Both the position numbers and the translations under genes were made by a program. From Halieaceae bacterium (lineage in GTDB: Bacteria > Pseudomonadota > Gammaproteobacteria > Pseudomonadales > Halieaceae), in contig WTJR01000139.1 in the NCBI GenBank assembly GCA_011524755.1, positions 18,653 to 28,603 of the forward strand: a stretch of 9,951 nt of DNA, read 5' to 3'. The notes below the pieces were generated by a model that did not search any database, had not been told where the DNA came from, and was given only the letters and a program-made list of their open reading frames with translations. Within the stretch, counting starts at the first letter, position 1. The number at the start of each line of letters is the position of its first letter. Shown one piece after another: positions 6,219 to 9,951 of this stretch.

Positions 6219-7928
6219 ATGAAACATTCCCTTATTGCATTGGTGTTGGTGTCGTTCTTATCAGCCTGCGGTGGTGGAGGCGGCGGAAGTACACCGGCGG
6301 ATCCACCAGGATCGGGCGGTGGTGGCTCCGGGTCCGGTGGAGGTAGTGGTGGCGGTGGGTCGACAGGGCCAACAGAGCCCACGGCTGAGGAATACCGTGA
6401 CGCAGCACTCATACTCGATATTGGTACCTTTGGTGCCCGCTACAGCGATATTGAATCCGTGGCAGAGAGTGGCGTTGATGCCTGGCTTGATGAGCAGTTC
6501 ACCATGCCCATCAGCCTCCACGAACCCATTGTTCGCCGCTATGGCGCACAGTACGGCTTTAACAATCAAGACAGTCCGATTCCCATAGGGCAATTCCGGC
6601 GCTTTGCTTTTTTCGAGAACGCGCTAACCGCTCCCGACCAACTGAGACAAGTCACGGCCTATGCGCTAACTCAGCTATTTGTCGTATCGCAGACCGGTGT
6701 TCTGGGTAACAACCCGCTGGGTCTGTCCAATTACTACGACACGCTACTCACCCATAGTTTTGGCAATTACCGCGACCTTTTGCGTGCCGTTACGCTGCAC
6801 CCGGCGATGGGCTTCTATCTAAGTCACGTCAACAACGCGAAGACTGACGAGGACGCCAATACCTTCCCCGACGAGAACTATGCACGTGAGGTCATGCAGC
6901 TCTTCACCATCGGATTGTATGAGCTGAACTCTGACGGTACGCGGAAGTTGGATGCAGAGGGTCAGCCCATTCCCACCTATGACAACACGGATATTCGGGA
7001 GTTCTCGAAGATATTCACCGGTCTTGCCTATGCGGGCGATGCTGGCCAGGAACCTCAATTTGGCCGCAACAGAGCGGTACTTCATCTACCGATGGTGATG
7101 TTCGACAACTACCACGAGCCCGGCGAAAAGTACTTGCTTAATGGATTTACGGTGCCGGATGGACAGAATGGTATTCAGGACATCGATGATGCGGTCGATA
7201 ACTTATTCAACCACCCTAATGTGGCGCCCTTTGTCAGTAAGCAATTGATTCAAAGGCTAGTGACCTCAAACCCGTCGTCAGATTATGTGAGCCGTATTTC
7301 CGCTGTCTTCGCTGATAACGGCGATGGCGTTCGAGGTGATATGAAAGCTGTCATACGAGCCATTCTTACCGACGTCGAGGTAGCTGAAGCTTCGCGCGTC
7401 AGGGAGCCGTTTCGTCGGTTCCTCGCAGCCAACCGAGCGCTCAACACCACACCCTCCGAAGGGAGTGACATTGGTGTAACCGGGTTTTTTGTTCAGAACG
7501 CAACAGGTCAGATGGTGCTAACCGCCCCCAGTGTCTTCAATTTCTATTCACCATTCTATCGACCACAGGGTGGGCAAGGTTTGATAGCCCCTGAGATGCA
7601 GATTACGACCGAGGACACGATCGTTGGAGTGACCAATTTGATGGCCCAAATTCTCTACGGCAATCGGCCAATGCACAATCATCCGGAATTGCCCGAGATG
7701 CGACTAGATCTGACGTCAATGGTGAGCCTTGCCGATGACAAGGAAGCGTTCCTGACACGCGTCGAGCGGTTGTTCTTTGCCGGGACCATGAGTGAGCACA
7801 CGCGCTCTGTTATCTCAGGCGCTTGGGATGAAGCAGCAGGTTCTAGTCCCACAGATCGGGTAAAACTGGCCTTGTATCTCGCGCTCAGCGCGCCTGATCA
7901 GGCGGTAGCAGAGAGGAATGCACTATGA
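6219..7928 (+). CDS. DUF1800 domain outer-membrane lipoprotein
   Basis: A 569-residue protein of the DUF1800 family, whose biochemical role is not established. Residues 1-16 are a lipoprotein signal peptide with lipobox LSAC (14-17), so Cys17 would be lipidated. Gly at +2 lacks the Asp that retains lipoproteins in the inner membrane, suggesting outer-membrane sorting. A Gly/Ser-rich linker fills about 18-49. The DUF1800 domain covers about 58-560, with hallmarks PDENYAREVMQLFTIGLYEL (217-236), EFSKIFTGLAY (261-271), FDNYHEPGEKYLLNG (295-309), HPNVAPFVSKQLIQRLV (332-348) and PSVFNFYSPFYRP (437-449). No transmembrane helix follows the signal. Its TGA is inside the ATGATG that starts the DUF1501 gene, a 4-base overlap that implies translational coupling. 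An upstream in-frame ATG at 6108 would add 37 residues before the signal peptide and is rejected. The gene looks intact. Confidence 0.92.
   Translation: MKHSLIALVLVSFLSACGGGGGGSTPADPPGSGGGGSGSGGGSGGGGSTGPTEPTAEEYRDAALILDIGTFGARYSDIESVAESGVDAWLDEQFTMPISLHEPIVRRYGAQYGFNNQDSPIPIGQFRRFAFFENALTAPDQLRQVTAYALTQLFVVSQTGVLGNNPLGLSNYYDTLLTHSFGNYRDLLRAVTLHPAMGFYLSHVNNAKTDEDANTFPDENYAREVMQLFTIGLYELNSDGTRKLDAEGQPIPTYDNTDIREFSKIFTGLAYAGDAGQEPQFGRNRAVLHLPMVMFDNYHEPGEKYLLNGFTVPDGQNGIQDIDDAVDNLFNHPNVAPFVSKQLIQRLVTSNPSSDYVSRISAVFADNGDGVRGDMKAVIRAILTDVEVAEASRVREPFRRFLAANRALNTTPSEGSDIGVTGFFVQNATGQMVLTAPSVFNFYSPFYRPQGGQGLIAPEMQITTEDTIVGVTNLMAQILYGNRPMHNHPELPEMRLDLTSMVSLADDKEAFLTRVERLFFAGTMSEHTRSVISGAWDEAAGSSPTDRVKLALYLALSAPDQAVAERNAL
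6270..6366 (+). repeat. GGT/GGC-rich low-complexity tract encoding a Gly/Ser linker
   Basis: The DNA is dominated by GGN codons mixed with AGT/TCC and encodes, right after the lipidated cysteine, six glycines, a short Pro/Ala-containing break, and then about 20 residues of Gly with interspersed Ser. It is a flexible tether between the membrane anchor and the folded domain. Mixed codons rather than exact tandem units argue against recent slippage, but such a tract may still vary in length between strains. Confidence 0.75.
7911..7917 (+). promoter_or_regulatory. Ribosome binding site of the DUF1501 gene inside the DUF1800 coding end
   Basis: GAGAGGA lies 7 bases before the ATG at 7925 and 10 before the in-frame ATG at 7928, within the last codons of the DUF1800 gene. 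It slightly favours 7925; both starts give the same Tat signal. Confidence 0.6.
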
Positions 7929-9280
7929 TGAATCGACGACGTTTTCTGCGAAATGGTTTAGGCAGTGCGGTCAGCATGACCATGGCGACAACCGTGCCGT
8001 TTTCATTGTTGGGGTCGGCCCGAGCAGTTGCCTCGGAAGAGTACCGTGCTGTTGTCTGTGTATTGCTGGCTGGCGGAGCCGACAGCTTTAATATTCTGGT
8101 GCCGCGGTCGGAGCTCGCTTATAACCGCTATCAGGCCAGAAGGTCCGATTTAGCACTGAGTCAAAACGATCTCTTGCCGTTGGATGGCGAGCACGAGGGG
8201 GTTCAGTTTGGCTTGCACCCAGCGATGAGCAGTTTGCAACAACGCTTTAATGCGGGTCAGGCCACCCTAGTGACCAACGTTGGGCCTCTGGTTGAACCTA
8301 CGACACGAGCTGCTATCGATGCGGAAACGGTGACGTTACCGCTTGGATTATTTTCGCACTCTGACCAGATTCTTAGCTGGCAAACGGCCACACCGGCCAA
8401 CCGCGCGGGTACCGGATTTGGCGGTCGATTAATCGATGCGCTCCCCGGAGCCAACACAGGTCTGGCGCTCGCGGGCAATATCTCGCTGTCTGGAAATAAC
8501 TCGTTTCAGGCGGGTGCCGCCACAGGTTCCTATGCGATCAGTGCAAACCGAGGTGTGCAGTCAATCACCGGCTTTGACAACGATCTCTTCAAGCGGTCCT
8601 TCGATAGCCTCATGGCTGATAGCAGCGCGTCGACCTTGCAAACGGTTTACCGAAACAAATTGCAGTCGGCGATTGACGCTGGTGATGTTTTTTCTTCGGC
8701 GCTCTCTCAGGCGACAACGTTGAGCACACCCTTCGCCGAGGACTCTTTTTCGTCCGCTATGAAGCGTATTGCCGAACTTGCCAGCGTGCATGAGCAGCTT
8801 GGGGTAAGCCGCCAGACCTTTTTTGTGACCTTTGGCGGCTGGGACCATCATGAAGACACTCTTGGCCAGCAGGCGACAATGCTGCCCGCGTTGGATGCGG
8901 GTCTTGGTCAGTTTCAACTGGCATTGGAGGAGCTGGGACTGTCAAACCAAGTCACCACCTTCACGATTTCCGACTTTGGCCGAACACTGACGTCCAATGG
9001 CAGAGGGTCGGATCATGGCTGGGGCGGTAATGCCATGGTAATGGGTGGTGCCGTTCAGGGTGGTCAGCTATACGGACACTTCCCCGAGCAAGTTGAAGAC
9101 AATCCACTTGATTTGAACCGTGGCCGTTTCCTGCCCACGACAGCAACCGACGCAATGTATGCGGAGGTTTCGAGGTGGATGGGTGTGGCTCCTGAGTCGC
9201 TAGAGTCGGTCTTACCGAATTGGGCCAATTTTGAGGGCAGCGATCAGGGTGCGGGTCTTACTGGCATGTTAGTGGGCTAA
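7925..9280 (+). CDS. DUF1501 family protein with Tat signal
   Basis: A 451-residue exported protein of the DUF1501 family, placed by fold with the alkaline phosphatase/sulfatase superfamily but without an assigned reaction. The N-terminus NRRRFLRNGL (3-12) matches the twin-arginine pattern RRxFL, followed by a hydrophobic stretch and an AVA cleavage site (about 34-36), so export of a folded protein to the periplasm is likely. Domain hallmarks are LLAGGADSFNILVP (47-60), FSHSDQILSW (143-152), FVTFGGWDHHE (300-310), ISDFGRT (348-354) and GSDHGWGG (361-368). Asp and His residues in these motifs (for example Asp53, Asp307, His308, His309, Asp350, Asp363, His364) are candidates for metal binding, by inference. 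The gene overlaps the DUF1800 gene by 4 bases, and the two families very often occur as such pairs. Its TAA is interleaved with the stop of the converging methyltransferase gene. Confidence 0.92.
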   Translation: MMNRRRFLRNGLGSAVSMTMATTVPFSLLGSARAVASEEYRAVVCVLLAGGADSFNILVPRSELAYNRYQARRSDLALSQNDLLPLDGEHEGVQFGLHPAMSSLQQRFNAGQATLVTNVGPLVEPTTRAAIDAETVTLPLGLFSHSDQILSWQTATPANRAGTGFGGRLIDALPGANTGLALAGNISLSGNNSFQAGAATGSYAISANRGVQSITGFDNDLFKRSFDSLMADSSASTLQTVYRNKLQSAIDAGDVFSSALSQATTLSTPFAEDSFSSAMKRIAELASVHEQLGVSRQTFFVTFGGWDHHEDTLGQQATMLPALDAGLGQFQLALEELGLSNQVTTFTISDFGRTLTSNGRGSDHGWGGNAMVMGGAVQGGQLYGHFPEQVEDNPLDLNRGRFLPTTATDAMYAEVSRWMGVAPESLESVLPNWANFEGSDQGAGLTGMLVG

Positions 9281-9951
9281 CTTCGGGCACTGACAAGCCA
9301 GAAGTTGGCCTCGAAACGAACCCCTTTGCCGACTGAGTAGAACCCCTCGAGTGTCTCATAGACCGCCGTTTTGGCTTGCTCACTCAGAGTCGGGTCGCTC
9401 TCGGCGATCAATGCGGCGGCCGGGCCAATCTGTATCAGTTCCTGAAACAGGTCGTCGAAGGAGCGATCGGCGCCGGCTGATAGTTCTAGCTGCAGTGGCT
9501 CAACAGTGACTTCGGTAAACCCTGCCTCACTCAGAACACTATGGGTGCGCTCCCTGTCCGATAACCCAAAGGGGCCGGGCGCTCCGGGCTTCGCCGGCGG
9601 CGGAGGTGGCAGGACGGTAAGCGCCGCCTGCATGGGAGCGGTAAAGAAAGGATTTAGCGCGGGGCTTTGCCAGCATACAAATCCCAGCTGACCGTCCGGT
9701 TTTAAGTTGGAACGCAGTTGGGCGAAGGCTGCCGTTGGGTCTGCAAAAAACATGACTCCAAATCGGGAATAAATGGCATCGAAAGACGCCTCGGGAAACA
9801 GTGGTTCACTGGCATCGCCCATTACGAACGACACATTGGCTTGTAGCGATGATTGATTGGCAGACTTTAAATCCTCAGCCAGCGCCAACATGGGCGCCGA
9901 AATATCAACCCCTGTAATGGTGCAGGATGGGTCGAGCCGGGCGGCCCAGTC
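9277..9951 (-). CDS. Class I SAM-dependent methyltransferase, C-terminal part (start beyond right edge)
   Basis: The last 224 residues of a cytoplasmic Methyltransf_11/25-type enzyme. The frame stays open to the window edge. The visible part begins just after the glycine-rich SAM motif I, and ITGVDIS (12-18 of the visible part), whose Asp16 would bind the SAM ribose, precedes APMLALA. Reading the ATG at 9891 as the start would remove this essential half of the SAM site, so the gene is partial, not complete. VMGDASEPLF (43-52) with Asp46 is the adenine-binding loop, SFDAIYSRFGVMFF (56-69) is strand 4, and LKPDGQLGFVCWQ (83-95) is strand 5. The proline-rich PPPPPAKPGAPGPFG stretch (115-129) and following region, with Phe/Asp/Glu-rich helices, are the substrate side. 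The acceptor substrate cannot be inferred. Its TAG (9279-9277) overlaps the DUF1501 TAA on the other strand. Confidence 0.88.
   Translation of the reverse strand, partial: DWAARLDPSCTITGVDISAPMLALAEDLKSANQSSLQANVSFVMGDASEPLFPEASFDAIYSRFGVMFFADPTAAFAQLRSNLKPDGQLGFVCWQSPALNPFFTAPMQAALTVLPPPPPAKPGAPGPFGLSDRERTHSVLSEAGFTEVTVEPLQLELSAGADRSFDDLFQELIQIGPAAALIAESDPTLSEQAKTAVYETLEGFYSVGKGVRFEANFWLVSARS

Noticed and set aside
6200..6593. Minus-strand and other-frame ORFs across the start of the DUF1800 gene with poly-Pro or poly-Thr content
   Set aside because: They are shadows of the Gly/Ser-coding tract read in other frames.
9297..9309. GCCA...TGGC hairpin just after the DUF1501 stop as a terminator
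   Set aside because: A 4-bp stem without a T tract, inside the methyltransferase coding region.
9277..9891. A complete 204-residue methyltransferase starting at ATG 9891
   Set aside because: The frame continues without a stop to the window edge, and the upstream codons encode TGVDISAP, part of the SAM-binding site, so the ATG is internal.

Overview
The window looks like a piece of chromosome from a heterotrophic gammaproteobacterium, possibly a marine one of the OM60/NOR5 (Halieaceae) or related type. This is inferred from moderate GC content, the fatty-acid oxidation pair and the lipoprotein/Tat DUF1800-DUF1501 pair; no rRNA or other taxonomic marker is present, so the assignment is tentative. 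I see no rRNA, tRNA, CRISPR array, insertion sequence or phage gene. Most of the window is ordinary metabolic and envelope gene content.

Layout, left to right. (1) The 5' part of a MATE-family multidrug/Na+ antiporter gene runs off the left edge on the minus strand (1-536). (2) After a divergent 254-base spacer comes a two-gene plus-strand operon: a thiolase (791-1999), then a bifunctional enoyl-CoA hydratase/3-hydroxyacyl-CoA dehydrogenase (2022-4166). It is closed by a strong intrinsic terminator (4186-4210). Together the two enzymes provide the last three steps of the beta-oxidation cycle, and the thiolase-first order is that of fadIJ. (3) A small DoxX-family membrane protein (4303-4698, plus) converges, 9 bases apart, on a saccharopine-dehydrogenase-like NAD(P)-binding oxidoreductase (4708-5874, minus). 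(4) A 344-base gene-free divergent region (5875-6218) holds an AT-rich tandem 12-mer. (5) A tight plus-strand operon encodes a DUF1800 outer-membrane lipoprotein (6219-7928) and a Tat-exported DUF1501 protein (7925-9280), overlapping by 4 bases. (6) A class I SAM-dependent methyltransferase gene (minus) enters from the right edge. Its stop codon is interleaved with that of the DUF1501 gene.

How the genes work together. The thiolase and multifunctional enzyme act on the same acyl-CoA intermediates. The oxidoreductase and DoxX protein are lipid- or membrane-linked by family, but nothing in the sequence ties them to the beta-oxidation operon. The DUF1800/DUF1501 pair is the least understood element: two exported proteins made from coupled cistrons but sent out by different routes (Sec/lipoprotein and Tat). 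It is the best candidate here for an undescribed function, although the pairing itself is known from many genomes.

Transcription alternates: divergent at 537-790, convergent at 4699-4707, divergent at 5875-6218 and convergent at 9277-9280. This gives independently regulated units rather than one large cluster.
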